This document shows, one piece after another, positions 38,392 through 49,400 of a DNA stretch of 64,000 bases. Source of the DNA: Mayamaea pseudoterrestris (taxonomy: Eukaryota > Bacillariophyta > Bacillariophyceae > Sellaphorales > Sellaphoraceae); assembly GCA_027923505.1 (NCBI GenBank), contig BROI01000041.1, positions 1 to 64,000 on the forward strand. Direction: 5' to 3'. The notes under the pieces were generated by a model. That model did no database searches and was not told the DNA's origin. It saw only the letters and a list, made by a program, of their open reading frames with translations. Position numbers and translations under genes: made by a program. Each line of letters starts with the position of its first letter. Position 1 is the first letter of the stretch.

Positions 38392-39295
38392 TTAAATTAC
38401 GGCCGCCGCGACCATAGTGAGTTGGGCGTAGTGGTGCATGGCGAGTGGGCGATGGAGGTGGCAGGCATCGGCAGCGCGAGTCGGTGCGGGGACAATACTC
38501 TCGAGCCAGCGGAGCAGGTGCGCAGCCAGAAGCCGGTGTCGCGAGGTGAGGAATGTCCCAGCGCGGCGTGGGTTGAAGGCCAGCCGGTGCGCGACTGTGG
38601 TGATGTCATGCGGCGGAGTGACGGGAGGGGCGGATGAGCGGAAAAGGAGTTCGCCACGCCGTGGGCGACGACCTCCCCGCGCGTACCATTCTTTTGGGTA
38701 GTGAAAGTCAGGCTGCAACCAGTGGAGCGTGCCATGTCGGCCGAGGTTGCAGTGGCGAGATCCCATCGACCGCCAGCGTGGAACAGCTGGACATCGCAGA
38801 ACCGAAACGGTTCGGAGTCGACTGTGACGCCAGTGTATTCACGGGAGGAGGAGAAGAAGTAGGCGATGGTGCATACGGCGCTGGAGTAGAGCTTGGCGGT
38901 GGAGACACGAGCGCACTACTTGGATCGGGAGGGGCTTGACGCGATTCGGCGGCGGATCGGCGCGGCCAAAGTACTTTGAGCAGGCGTTGGAGGCGAATGT
39001 CGATTTTGCCCGTGGCGTCGTACCGGATGTCGCTGGTCCCCATGAGGGCGAACGCCCGGCCGGACGGCACGTAGGGCGCCTCCGGGGTCGACCGCAGGTG
39101 CGATGTCGCCCGATTGATACAGCTGCGCGAATACCAGTAGGGGTTGGATGTGGGTCGAACAATGGGGCAGTGTGGGCGCCAATCCGCAGGTGCAGAAGGC
39201 GTTCCAGCACTGCCAGCGGTGTCGGCGGACCGGGCGGTAAAAGAAACGCCCCGTTCGGACGCCCGTACGCAACAAAGCGGAGCTGATCGCAGAGC
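38392..39295 (-). pseudogene. Element E tyrosine recombinase region
   Basis: Recognisable family pieces in order: GKIDIRLQRL, ADPPPNRVKPLPIQV, IAYFF with EYTG and FRFCDVQLF, and LTFTTQKNGTRGE. This pattern, directly downstream of RNase H, is what I know from tyrosine-recombinase retroelements of stramenopiles. I could not place the full R-H-R-Y catalytic set by eye. Identification therefore rests on the family pattern plus the split-repeat ends. The region is broken. Confidence 0.7.
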
Positions 39296-41616
39296 TCATG
39301 GCGGGTCGCAGATGGCAGAGTGTCCATGGGAATCCTGTAGGTAAGTGGTGTTAAAGTGCATGAGAAACTCATCGTCGGACAATTCCCAAAGGCGCGACGT
39401 GTCGGCCATGACGTTACAGGGGCCCGGAATGTAGTCGTGTCGCGGGACATAGCGGTAGTGACGCTGGTGCCAACTTTGGAGGCGCAAGAGATACGCGGCT
39501 GGGCCGACGGTGGTCGTGGAGCCGCGTTGTTGCCAGCTGACGGCGGCGACGTTGTCGTGGAGGCTGTGGATCGTGCGCTCGGCCACGTCCGCGAGCTGGG
39601 CGATGACGTCGTGGTGCGCCACGCTGCCGGCCAGTTCCAAGTCGCTGTTGGTGATGGTACCGTGGGGGTTGTCGCTGGACACCAGCTTGGACTGGATGCG
39701 TGGCGTAAAAGGGTGGCGCCACACGACGGGGCGCACCCGACGGTGCGAGTCGGTGAAGAACGCTGCGCCGCCCATGCCACGGCCGGCTGCATCTGTGGTG
39801 CCGGGAAGGCCCGTGGGCTGAGGGACCACTTCGAGAATGCGAGCAGGGCGCGCGGCGAGGCGACGTGCCACGACGCGAAAGTCGGCGAGAAAGGTGTGCA
39901 CGGCGGGCTTCAGGTGAAGTCTCCCTGAGTGCTCGAGGGGGTGGCGAAAAGCCTCTTGTAGCAGACTGAAGAGTCCGCGTACGCCAGGCAAGGCGAGCGA
40001 CATGGAGCGCAGCTCCCCCAATACCTTATGCCACGTTTTGCGGCCCGCGGTGCGTGGGAGGGGATTGACTCGAGTATCGCGTGGAGGCGCGAGAGGCGAT
40101 GCGGCGGTAGCGTGATGGTGCCTGCGACCGTGTCGATGTCCCACCCCAGTATGGTCTTCCGAGTGGACCACGCGCCGTCGCCTTTGCGTAACTTCTTTAC
40201 CGAGATGGGTTCCTGTCGATGTGGATTGTCAGTTGGGAGCAGTGGGCGGAACACCGTGTCGAGCGCGTGGAAGAGATCACGGCGTAGCTGGCGCTGGCGT
40301 GGCCGGCCGCCTTGGCACAGTCCAATGAAGTCATCAACGTACACGTCATGGTGGCCGACAGGTCGTTGGAAGTATGTTGCTGTCGATGTGACCGGGAGCA
40401 GCATCGTGTCCGGAGTCGTGTCGTCGCACGGTGCGTCGGGCCCCGGCGCTGGGAGCGTGTCGGCTTCGCTTTCCAGCCGGTGCGGCGTGGTGTTGTGGCG
40501 TGGCGTGGCGTTGGCGATGTCGGCGATCGTCTCGGTGGCCGACGTGAAGAATGGCGGCGAATGTACCCACCCCATGGGTAGCGTGAGTGGAAAGGCGATC
40601 AGTTGTTCTTCGCCCGGACTCGTGGGAAAGAGGACGCCCAACTTTGGTATGTCGGCCAGCCATAGCCCAATGCGGTAGAAACCGTCGGCGATGTCAATTT
40701 TTGCGAGGCGTACGTTTCCGTAACGTGGATTGGCGCGTGCGATGTTGTACATGATTCGGTGCAAGGCCCGGCCGAATTGCATTGACTCGAATGGTGCGAT
40801 CGGCACGGACTCGTCGTTTACGCCGAAGAAGCTGTAGTCCACGATCGTGCGCGGTCGTCGCTCATGTTGTTCCACGGCGCCCACGGGGCTGAGTCGCAAG
40901 TCGGGCAAGTGGGCGACGGAACTCGCTGGTACCACGATCCAATGTCCCTTGTGTATCATGTCGGCGAACTCTTTGCGCAGAAAAGCTTGATGGTCCTTGG
41001 CGGACTGATGTGGGCCACGGTCGATCGCGGCTTGTCGTCGTTCAGCCGTCCACGGCGCAGTTTGCAGTTGGACGGGCGCGCCCCGGTCCCGAAGATGGCG
41101 TAGGAGGTGGCGCGCTGGATGGTCAATGTCGCAAACCGTGTCGGCGAGGTCCGGTGGGTCGCGTACTCGATTGATAAAGTCCTCCCACGACGTGGAGGCC
41201 TGCAGCGTGTGGTGTGCTTCGCGTACTAGGTCGCCGAGTGGGTCGTCGAGGAGTTGCGCCGGCCGAGGCACCGTGGGTGTCAATGGCCGTGGGGGTGCGT
41301 CGCGTGGACCCCCGCGCGTGTGCGGTGGCGTGCGTGATGCGTCGAAAGATGTCGGTGGGGCGCGAGTCGCTACTTCGCTTGTCGGTGTCGAGGGGTCAAG
41401 CGTCTCCTCGCTGGACTCGGAGATGGACGCTAATGTCAGTCGGAATGTCGGGGTCGGTGCAGCGCGGCGTCTGCGTAACGTGGTGGTGGAGCGCTGGGTC
41501 AGTTTTCCAACGGCTCCGTCGAATGGTGGCTTACCTAGATTAGCGTTTGGGACAAACATGTGACTAGTTAGGTTTTCAGTTAGACTACTCCTACCTTCTT
41601 CGATCCGCCGCCTCAC
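39296..41616 (-). pseudogene. Element E reverse transcriptase-RNase H
   Basis: The RT core is shown by RLAKIDIADGFYRIGL (first catalytic Asp, about 40.69 kb), PMGWVHSPPFF and VYVDDFIGL (catalytic Asp pair, about 40.33 kb). RNase H follows with TDAAGRGMGGAAFF, NSDLELAGSVAHHD, LHDNVAAVSW and YIPGPCNVMADTSRLWEL (the D-E-D-D set). The RT clade is clearly different from the Copia elements here and fits DIRS-order RTs. It lies between gag and the recombinase. It is partly readable but not whole. Confidence 0.85.
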
Positions 41617-41682
41617 TTGACGACCCTCCCAAAGACTTGCAGGCTGTGACCGTTGCGCGCCAGGCGACGGCCTGCCGACCCC

Positions 41683-43510
41683 CTACGGGGACGGCACGGA
41701 CTGGCACCAGGCCACCAAGCGCGCCGTCTCAGTCGGCGTGTGGGGGCCATGGTCGGCGCAGCGTGCGCACGCTGTCGTGCAACTGCCTCGCACATGGTAG
41801 GTTAGACACATCGGCGTGCCGTCGTCGCGTACCGGGAAAGCGCCGCGTCCGGCCGTGATGTTCCCAATGCGGAAATTCGGCTCCTGGGCGTTGCGAAAGG
41901 CAAGGAGTTCCGGAGGTGTGTCGGCCGCCGGGAGGGCCTCGCGCGTGCCGCCTCCACCGCCGCCGCCGCCTGCGCCGCCGCCACTTTGCGTGCCGCTTGA
42001 GCCTGGAGCGGCACCGCCGTTGCGTGGTGCGCCGCCACCTTGCGACGCTCCCGTCCGGGTGCCCGTTCCCCTTGTCGAAAGTGTCAAGTCATCCGAGGGT
42101 CCGCCGTCGACGATGCCTCCCCACGCCCCAGGTGTGCGCGGTCCGAGGCCCGGCAGCTCGAGGTCGTACCAGCTGCGGTCTTGGTAGTTCCACATGCGGA
42201 GGAGACTGAGAAGCGCGCTGGCTGTCGTGTCCCGATCATCCGCCAAGTCGCGAAGGAAGTGGCCGACACGGATCTGGATCCAACGCATCGCCTTGCTTGG
42301 ACCTTTTTCAATGCGGCCGAGGTAGCCTTCGTAGTCGTGCTCCTTCTCTCGGTACATTACCATGAACGTGTCGACTGTTACCGTGAGCGTGTGCGTCGCC
42401 CCTAGTACCTGCTTGAGTACCTTGAGGTAGGCTTCCATCTGCGAGCGGAACTGAGTTGGGGTGTTCGGGGCGAAGATCTTGCGATTCGCCTTGCGGAACG
42501 AGCGGGCGTCGCGCAAGTCCACGGACCCCCCCTTCAAAGACCAGTTGGTGGTCTTCCACGTTGGCTTGGATCTCAGCCGTTCGAGTCGATGCTGAGTTAG
42601 TGCTGGTGTCGAGCGTGGCGACGATAAACGGCTGGAGGCCTTGCGTCAGGTCGTTGATGTTGTCGGGCGCCGACGCGTTGAGGAGGCTCAAGTGCGCTGG
42701 CGTGGCGATGGGGCGGCAGCCTGGCCCGCCCGACTGGCGGTAGGCGTCGGCCAAGTTGTTCAATGCGTTGGCGCTGGTGCTACCCGCGAGGACCGCCCAG
42801 ATAGGCGGCCACGCGTCGCTGTCGTCCGTTCCCAGTAGGCGCCCCAGCAAGTTCATGCCGCCTACGCCGAACGTCTTGGTGAGTTGTGTCGCGGGGTCCG
42901 TGTCGTCTTTGCGTGATGCGCTGCGTTCTTGAGCGAGGAGCGTCATCAGTCGGATGCTGTCGATTGGGGCTTGAGGCGGCGCCGGCAGCGGAAGGTACAT
43001 GCGATGCACGGCGACACGCTGCTCGGCGAGGGATTGCGTCATCAGCACTGGCACTGGCGGCGGCGCCAAGGCGAGCGACGGTGGTCATTGTTCCGCTCGG
43101 CTGGCGCAGACAAGGAGAAAGTCGAGTAGTTCGCGATAATTGTCGACCCGATCGACCGCTCGCGGCGAACCACGGTGCGGTAGGCCTTGGGGGGGTCGTA
43201 GTGGTGATCCATCAGAAGCTCCACCAGCTCGTGCTGCAAGTAGCACGTGCGTCGCACTCGCGCCACGCATCCCGGAAGCGGGTCGCCGACCAAATCATCC
43301 ATGAGTTGAGTTGCCTAATGCCGGTCAGACGGCGGAGCACTGTCGGTTGTTGTGTCTGCCCGTGTAGGGTTGACGTCACATGCCCTTCGCCCGACGCCAT
43401 CGAGTGAACTCGCTGACGACGGAGGCGGAACCTCGCCGTGAACGTCCAGTGAGAAGCTCGAGAAAGTAAGCGCACGAGTGGAGTGCGGAACATGCACCAT
43501 TCTAGCAATG
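41683..43510 (-). pseudogene. Element E gag with zinc-finger-like C-terminus
   Basis: The N-terminal half is rich in Ala/Leu/Pro with no recognised fold. The C-terminal half has a helical segment (YREKEHDYEGYLGRIEKG), a Gly-rich linker and, near its end, a Cys/His cluster (MCLTYHVRGSCTTACARCADH), which I know from gag-like proteins of this element type, and which would bind nucleic acid. It is the first coding region of the element, starting after the 5' A repeat. The frame is broken. Confidence 0.75.
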
Positions 43511-43605
43511 AGGTCGTCTGCTGTCACGCGACGGAGGCGTTGGTCGAGATGCCGGCGGGGCCCCCAATGGCGTGAGGGACAGGAGGAGCGTCAGCCATGG
43601 TAGCC

Positions 43606-43823
43606 TGAAGCTTATGAGACTATCTAATGAAGTACTGGAACTGCTTGACTCGGATGTCTGCAGTTGACTTCGTGCAACAGAATGAGGAGACGAGAATCGA
43701 CGTCGCGAGGCTTTCGCCGCGCGGAGCGTAGTAAGGCGGTATCAGGTAAAGTCTCGAGTAGGTGCATGTGCTTCTTGGTGTTCAATTGTCCGGTGCGGCT
43801 TTCTTCCCCCTGCACCGGAATGA
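43606..43823 (-). repeat. Element E 5' A repeat
   Basis: The first 184 bp are identical to the inner A repeat. The outermost 34 bp form a potential hairpin with perfect arms CCGGTGC and GCACCGG separated by about 15 bp, then GGAATGA at the element's end. The inner copy has a shortened version of the same hairpin. Confidence 0.9.
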
Positions 43824-44946
43824 GGAATGGCCTGCAGGCTGGGTGTGGCCAACACCCCAAATTATGGAATCGTACCACTACAATGCCCCGTGCCCTGGCC
43901 ACCCAACAACCCAATGAGTCAGGCAAAACATGTCCAGGGTGTGCCATGGACATGAGGATGGTCTGATATGGTGCAAAACGGACTGCCTGGAGGCCTACAC
44001 CATGGAATGGTCTGCATGCAGGGGGTTGCCAACACCCCAAATTATGAAATCATACCACTACAATGCCCCGTGCCCTGGCCACCCAACAACCCAATGAGTC
44101 AGGCAAAACATGTCCAGGGTGTGCCATTGAAACGAGGATGGTCTGACATGGTGCAAAACAGACTGCCGGGAGGCCTACACCATGGAATGGCCTGCAGGCT
44201 GGGTGTGGCCAACACCCCAAATTATGGAATCATACCACTACAATGCCCCGTGCCCTAGCCACCCAACAACCCAATGAGTCAGGCAAAACATGTCCAGGGT
44301 GTGCCATGGACATGAGGATGGTCTGATATGGTGCAAAACGGACTGCCTGGAGGCCTACACCATGGAATGGTCTGCATGCAGGGGGTTGCCAACACCCCAA
44401 ATTATGAAATCATACCACTACAATGCCCCGTGCCCTGGCCACCCAACAACCCAATGAGTCAGGCAAAACATGTCCAGGGTGTGCCATTGAAACGAGGATG
44501 GTCTGACATGGTGCAAAACAGACTGCCGGGAGGCCTACACCATGGAATGGTCTGCAGGCTGGGGGTGGCCAACACCCCAAATTATGGAATCATACCACTA
44601 CAATGCCCCGTGCCCTGGCCACCCAACAACCCAATGAGTCAGGCAAAACATGTCCAGGGTGTGCCATTGACATGAGGATGGTCTGAAATGATGCAAAACG
44701 GACTGTCTGGATGCCTACACCATGGAATGGTCGGCAGGCTGGGTTTGGCCAACACCCCAAATTCTGCAATCATACCACTACAATGCCCCGTGCCCTGGCC
44801 ACCCAACAACCCAATGAGTCAGGCAAAACAAGTCCAGGGTGTGCCATTGACATGAGGATGGTCTGACATGGTGCAAAACGGACTGCCTGGAGGCCTACAC
44901 CATGGAATGGTCTGCAGGATGGGGGTGGCCAACACCCTAAATTATG
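43824..44946 (+). repeat. sat3: 180-bp satellite, about 6.2 units, two-unit higher-order repeat
   Basis: Landmarks such as CATACCACTACAATGCCCCG repeat at exactly 180-bp spacing (43871, 44051, 44231, 44411, 44591, 44771). Odd and even units differ: TGCATGCAGGGGGTTGCC is found in the units at about 44.01 and 44.37 kb, and TGCAGGCTGGGxGTGGCC in those between. This gives a 360-bp higher-order period. Each unit of the second type has the dyad GGGTGTGGCCAACACCC. Short open frames across the array are by-products (180 is divisible by three). Confidence 0.95.
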
Positions 44947-45207
44947 AGACTGGTGACAAGTTGTCACCAAATACATTGCCATCCCCTGAGACACCAGCCA
45001 AGCCTACCATCTTGTAGCGCAGCCTGAATAATGATGTTGGCACCATTCTGGTGTATTTTGGGCACCTACAGGGCTTGCTGTAGGGGCGTTTGAATGTCAC
45101 GGCATCTGCGGGCTGAGACTGGTGACAAGTTGTCACCAAATACATTGCCATACCCTGAGACACCAGCCAAGCCTAACATCTTGTAGCGCAGCCTGAATAA
45201 TGATGTG
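44946..45207 (+). repeat. sat1, about 1.5 units, original orientation
   Basis: Begins abruptly inside a monomer at TGAGACTGGTGACAAGTTG, joined to sat3 with TGA shared by both. It continues with standard sat1 sequence to ...CAGCCTGAATAATGATG. The orientation equals that of all sat1 to the left. Confidence 0.93.
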
Positions 45208-45211
45208 TCTT

Positions 45212-45250
45212 GGTATACCATTGCATGGATTGCACATCCTGCATCCTTTA
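45212..45250 (-). repeat. Inverted sat2 fragment at the sat1 orientation switch
   Basis: 39 bp from GGTATACCATTGCATGGATT to CACATCCTGCATCCTTTA are the reverse complement of the sat2 segment TAAAGGATGCAGGATGTGCA...GGTATACC. Sat1 to its left is in one orientation and sat1 to its right in the other. Confidence 0.88.
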
Positions 45251-46335
45251 AGCACTACGAGATGGTAGTCTTGGCTGGTGTCTCCGGGGATGGCAATGTA
45301 TTTGGTGACAACTTGTCACCAGTCTCAGCCCACTGATGCCGTGACATTCAAACGCCCCTATTTAGCAGGCCCTATAGGTGCCCAAAATACACCAGAATGG
45401 TGCCAACATCATTATCCAATCTGCGCAACAAGATGGTAGGCTTGGGTGGTGTCTCTGGGGATGGCAATGTATTTGGTGACAACTTGTCACCAGTCTCAGC
45501 CGTCGATGCCATGACATTCAAACGCCCCTATAGCAAGCAATAAAGGTGTCCAAATTACACCAGAATGGTGCCAACATCATTATGCAGGCTGCGCAACCAG
45601 ATGGTAGGCTTGGCTGGTGTCTCAGGGGATGGCAATGCATTTGGTGACAACTTGTCACCAGTCTCAGCCCGCAGATGCTGTGACATTCAAACGCCCTTAC
45701 AGCAAGCCCTGTAGGTGCCCAAAATACACCAGAATGGTGCCAACATCATTATTCAGGCTGCGCTACAAGATGGTAGGCTTGGCTGGTGTCTCAGGGGATG
45801 GCAATGTATTTGGTGACAACATGTCACCAGTCTCAGCCGTCGATGCCATGACATTCAAACGCCCCTATAGCAAGCCCTGTAGGTGTCCAAATTACACCAG
45901 AATGGTGCCAACATCATTATTCAGGCTGCGCAAGAAGATGGTAGGCTTGGGTGGTGTCTCAGGGGTTGGCAATGTATTTGGTGACAACATGTCACCAGTC
46001 TCAGCACACAGATGCCATGATATTCAAACGCCCCTACAGCAAGCCCTGTAGATGCCCAAAATACACCAGAATGGTGCCAACATCATTATTCAGGCTGCGC
46101 TACAAGATGGTAGACTTGGCTGGTGTCACTGGGGATGGCAATGTATTTGGTGACAACTTGTCACCAGTCTCAGCCTGCAGATGCTGTGACATATAATTGC
46201 CCCTATAACATGCCCTGTATACACCCAAATTACACCAAAATGGTGCCAACATCATTATTCAGCCTGTGCTACAAGAAAAACTGCCTGGCTGGTCCCTTAG
46301 TAGACTGCAAATGTGATTGGTGACAGCTCACCAAT
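45251..46335 (-). repeat. sat1 array, inverted orientation, about 6 units
   Basis: Monomers of about 169 bp read as the reverse complement of the left arrays (CACCAGAATGGTGCCAACAT, GGTGACAACTTGTCACC). The last unit is of the sat1b type (TGTATACACCCAAATTACACC), as in the 25-28 kb array. Confidence 0.95.
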
Positions 46336-46480
46336 ATGTGGATTAAAGATGGCAATGCTTCAAATGATGGGGTTAGCCAAAGTTCTCTGCCTTTTGGGCA
46401 TAGAAGGAATTTTTTAAGAATCTCTTTTACTAGCCTGGCAGGTACCAATCTTACACAACATACATGATCAAAGCCTACAT
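46336..46480. other. Non-satellite spacer
   Basis: About 145 bp (AATTTTTTAAGAATCTCTTTT and surrounding sequence) between inverted sat1 and the second sat2 array. It matches no other part of the window that I can see, and has no open frame of note. Confidence 0.6.
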
Positions 46481-49400
46481 TCTAGGCATGCATAAAGGAT
46501 GCAGGATGTGCAATCCATTCAAATTTATACCTACAGACCCTCCAGGAAAATGATCGGGGTTGGGTTTGGCATGGGTCCAGCTACTCCAATACAAACACAC
46601 TCAAAAGCCATAGCCATGAGCCAGCCTGCTTCAATATGAGTCTCTGCGGTGGCTAGGCATGCATAAAGGATGCAGGATGTGCAATCCATTCAAATTTATA
46701 CCTACAGACCCTCCAGGAAAATGACCGGGGTTGGGTTTGGCATGGGTCCAGCTACTCCAATACAAACACACTTAAAAGCCATAGCCATGAGCCAGCCTGC
46801 TTCAATATGAGTCTCTGCGGTTGCTAGGCATGCATATAGGATGCAGGATGTGCAAACCATTCAATAATATACCTTCACACCCTCCAGTAAAATGACCGGG
46901 GTTGGGTTCAGCAATGGTTGAGCTGTTCAAATACAAACACACTCAATAGCCATAGCCATGAGCCAGCCTGCTTCAATATGCGTCTCTGCGGTGGCTAGGC
47001 ATGCATAAAGGATGCAGTATGTGCAATCTATTCAATGGTATACCTTTACACCCTCCAGTTAAATGACTGGGGTTGGGTTCAGCAATGGTTTCAGCTATTC
47101 AAATACAAACACACTCAATAGCCATAGCCATGAGCCAGCCTGCTTCTATATGAGTCTCTGCGGTTGCTGGGCATGAACTTTAGATGTAAAATGTGCAATC
47201 CATTCAATGGTATACCTTCACACCCTCCAGGAAAATGACTGGGGCTGGGTTTGGCATGGGTCCAGCTACTCCAATCTAAACACACTCAAAAGCCATAGCC
47301 ATGAGCCAGCCTGCTTCAATATGAGTCTCTGCGGTTGCTAGGCATGCATAAAGGATGCATGATGTGCAAACCATTCAATGGTATACCTTCACACCCTCAA
47401 GTAAAATGACCGGGGTTGGGTTCAGCAATGGTTGAGCTGTTCAAATACAAACACACTCAATAGCCATAGCCATGAGGCAGCCTGCTTCAATATGCGTCTC
47501 TGCGGTTGCTAGGCATGCATAAAGGATGCAGGATGTGCATTCCATTCAATGGTATACCTTCAAACCCTCCAGTAAAATGACCGGGGTTGGGTACAGCGAT
47601 GGTTTCAGCTATTCAAATACAAACACACTCAATAGCCATAGCCATGAGCCAGCCTGCTTCAATATGCGTCTCTGCGGTGGCTAGGCATGCATAAAGGATA
47701 CAGGATGTGCAATCCATTCAAATTTATACCTACAGACCCTCCAGGAAAATGACCCGGGTTGGGTTTGGCGTGGGTCCAGCTACTCCAATACAAACACACT
47801 CAATAGCCATAGCCATGAGCCAGCCTGCTTCAATATGAGTCTCTGCGGTTGCTAGGCATGCATAAAGGATGCAGGATGTGCAATCCATTCAATGGTATAC
47901 CTTCACACCCTCCAGTAAAATGACCGGGGTTGGGTTCAGCAATGGTTTCAGCTATTCAAATACAAACACACTCAATAGCCCTAGCCATGAGGCAGCCTGC
48001 TTCAATATGAGTCTCTGCGGTTGCTAGGCATGCATAAAGGATGCAGGATGTGCAATCCATTCAAATTTATACCTACAGACCCTCCAGGAAAATGACCGGG
48101 GTTGGGTTTGGCATGGGTCCAGCTACTCCAATACAAACACACTCAAAAGCCATAGCCATGAGCCAGCCTGCTTCAATATGAGTCTCTGCGGTTGCTAGGC
48201 ATGCATAAAGGATGCAGGATGTGCAATCCATTCAATGGTATACCTTCAAACCCTCTGGTTAAATGACTGGGGTTGGGTTCATCAATGGTTTCAGCTATTC
48301 AAAACAAACACACTCAATAGCCATAGGCATGTGCCAGCCAGCTTCAATCTGAGTCTCTGCGGTTGCTAGGCATGCATAAAGGATGCAGGATGTGCAATCC
48401 ATTCAATGGTATACCTTCAAACCCTCCAGTAAAATGACCGGGGTTGGGTTCAGCCATGGTTTCAGCTATTCAAATACAAACACACTCAATAGCCATAGCC
48501 ATGAGGCAGCCTGCTTCAATATGAGTCTCTGCGGTTGCTAGGCATGCATAACGGCATGAGCCAGCCAAGGATGTGCAATCCATTCAATGGTATACCTTCA
48601 AACCCTCCAGTAAAATGACCGGGGTTGGGTTCGGCCAATGGTCACAAGTTCAAATACAAACACACTCAACAGCCTTGGCCATGGGCCAGCCTGTTTCATT
48701 ATGAGTCTCTGCGGTGGCCAGGCATGCATAAAGGATGCAGGATGTGTCAATCCATTCAATGGTATACCTTCAACACCCTCAGTAAAATGACTCAGGGTTG
48801 GGTTCGGCATGGGTTCAGTTATTCAAATACAAACACGCTCAATAGCCATAGCCATGAGTCAGCCTGATTCAATATGAGTCTCTGCGGTTGCTAGGCATGG
48901 ATTAAAGATCCAGGTTGAGCAATCCATTCAATGGTATACCTTCAAACCTTCCAGGAAAATGACTGGGGTTGGGATCAGCCATGGTTTCAGCTATATAAAT
49001 ACAAACACACTCAATAGCCATAGCCATGGGCCAGCCTGCTTCAATATGAGTCTCTGCGGTTGCTAGGCATGGAATAAAGATGCAGGATGTGCAATCCATT
49101 CAATGGTATACCTTCAAACCCTCCAGTAAAATGACCGGGTTGGGTTCAGCAATGGTTTCAGCTATTCAGATACAAACAGATTCAATAGCCATAGCCATGA
49201 GCCAGCCTGCTTCAATATGAGTCTCTGCGGCTGCTAGGCATGGTTAAAGGATGCAGGATGTGCAATCCATTCCATGATATACCTTCACACCCTCCAGTAA
49301 AATGACCGGGGTTGGGTTTAGCAATGGTTTTAGCTGTTTAAATACAAACACACTCAATAGCCATAGCCATGAGCCAGCCTGCTTCAATATGAGTCTCTGC

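Larger units (their letters stand above)
37787..43823 (-). mobile_element. Element E: tyrosine-recombinase (DIRS-order, Ngaro/PAT-like) retrotransposon with split direct repeats
   Basis: A 6.04-kb element on the minus strand. Its order is repeat A, gag, RT-RNase H, tyrosine recombinase, repeat B, repeat A, repeat B. This is the split-direct-repeat arrangement A1-ORFs-B1-A2-B2 known for Ngaro/PAT-type elements, not LTRs. The internal junction GGAATGA/CGGCCAG at 38144/38145 equals the two outer ends joined together, as expected if the element passes through a circle. It interrupts one sat3 unit (…ACACCAT / GGAATGG…) with no target-site duplication, typical of recombinase-mediated insertion. The coding part is broken in about five places, but 184 bp of the A repeats are identical, so it is fairly young. 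Confidence 0.85.

Noticed and set aside
37936-43789. 184-bp identical direct repeats read as LTRs of element E
   Set aside because: The additional B repeats and the A/B junction equal to the joined ends fit split direct repeats better, and the coding order includes a recombinase rather than an integrase.
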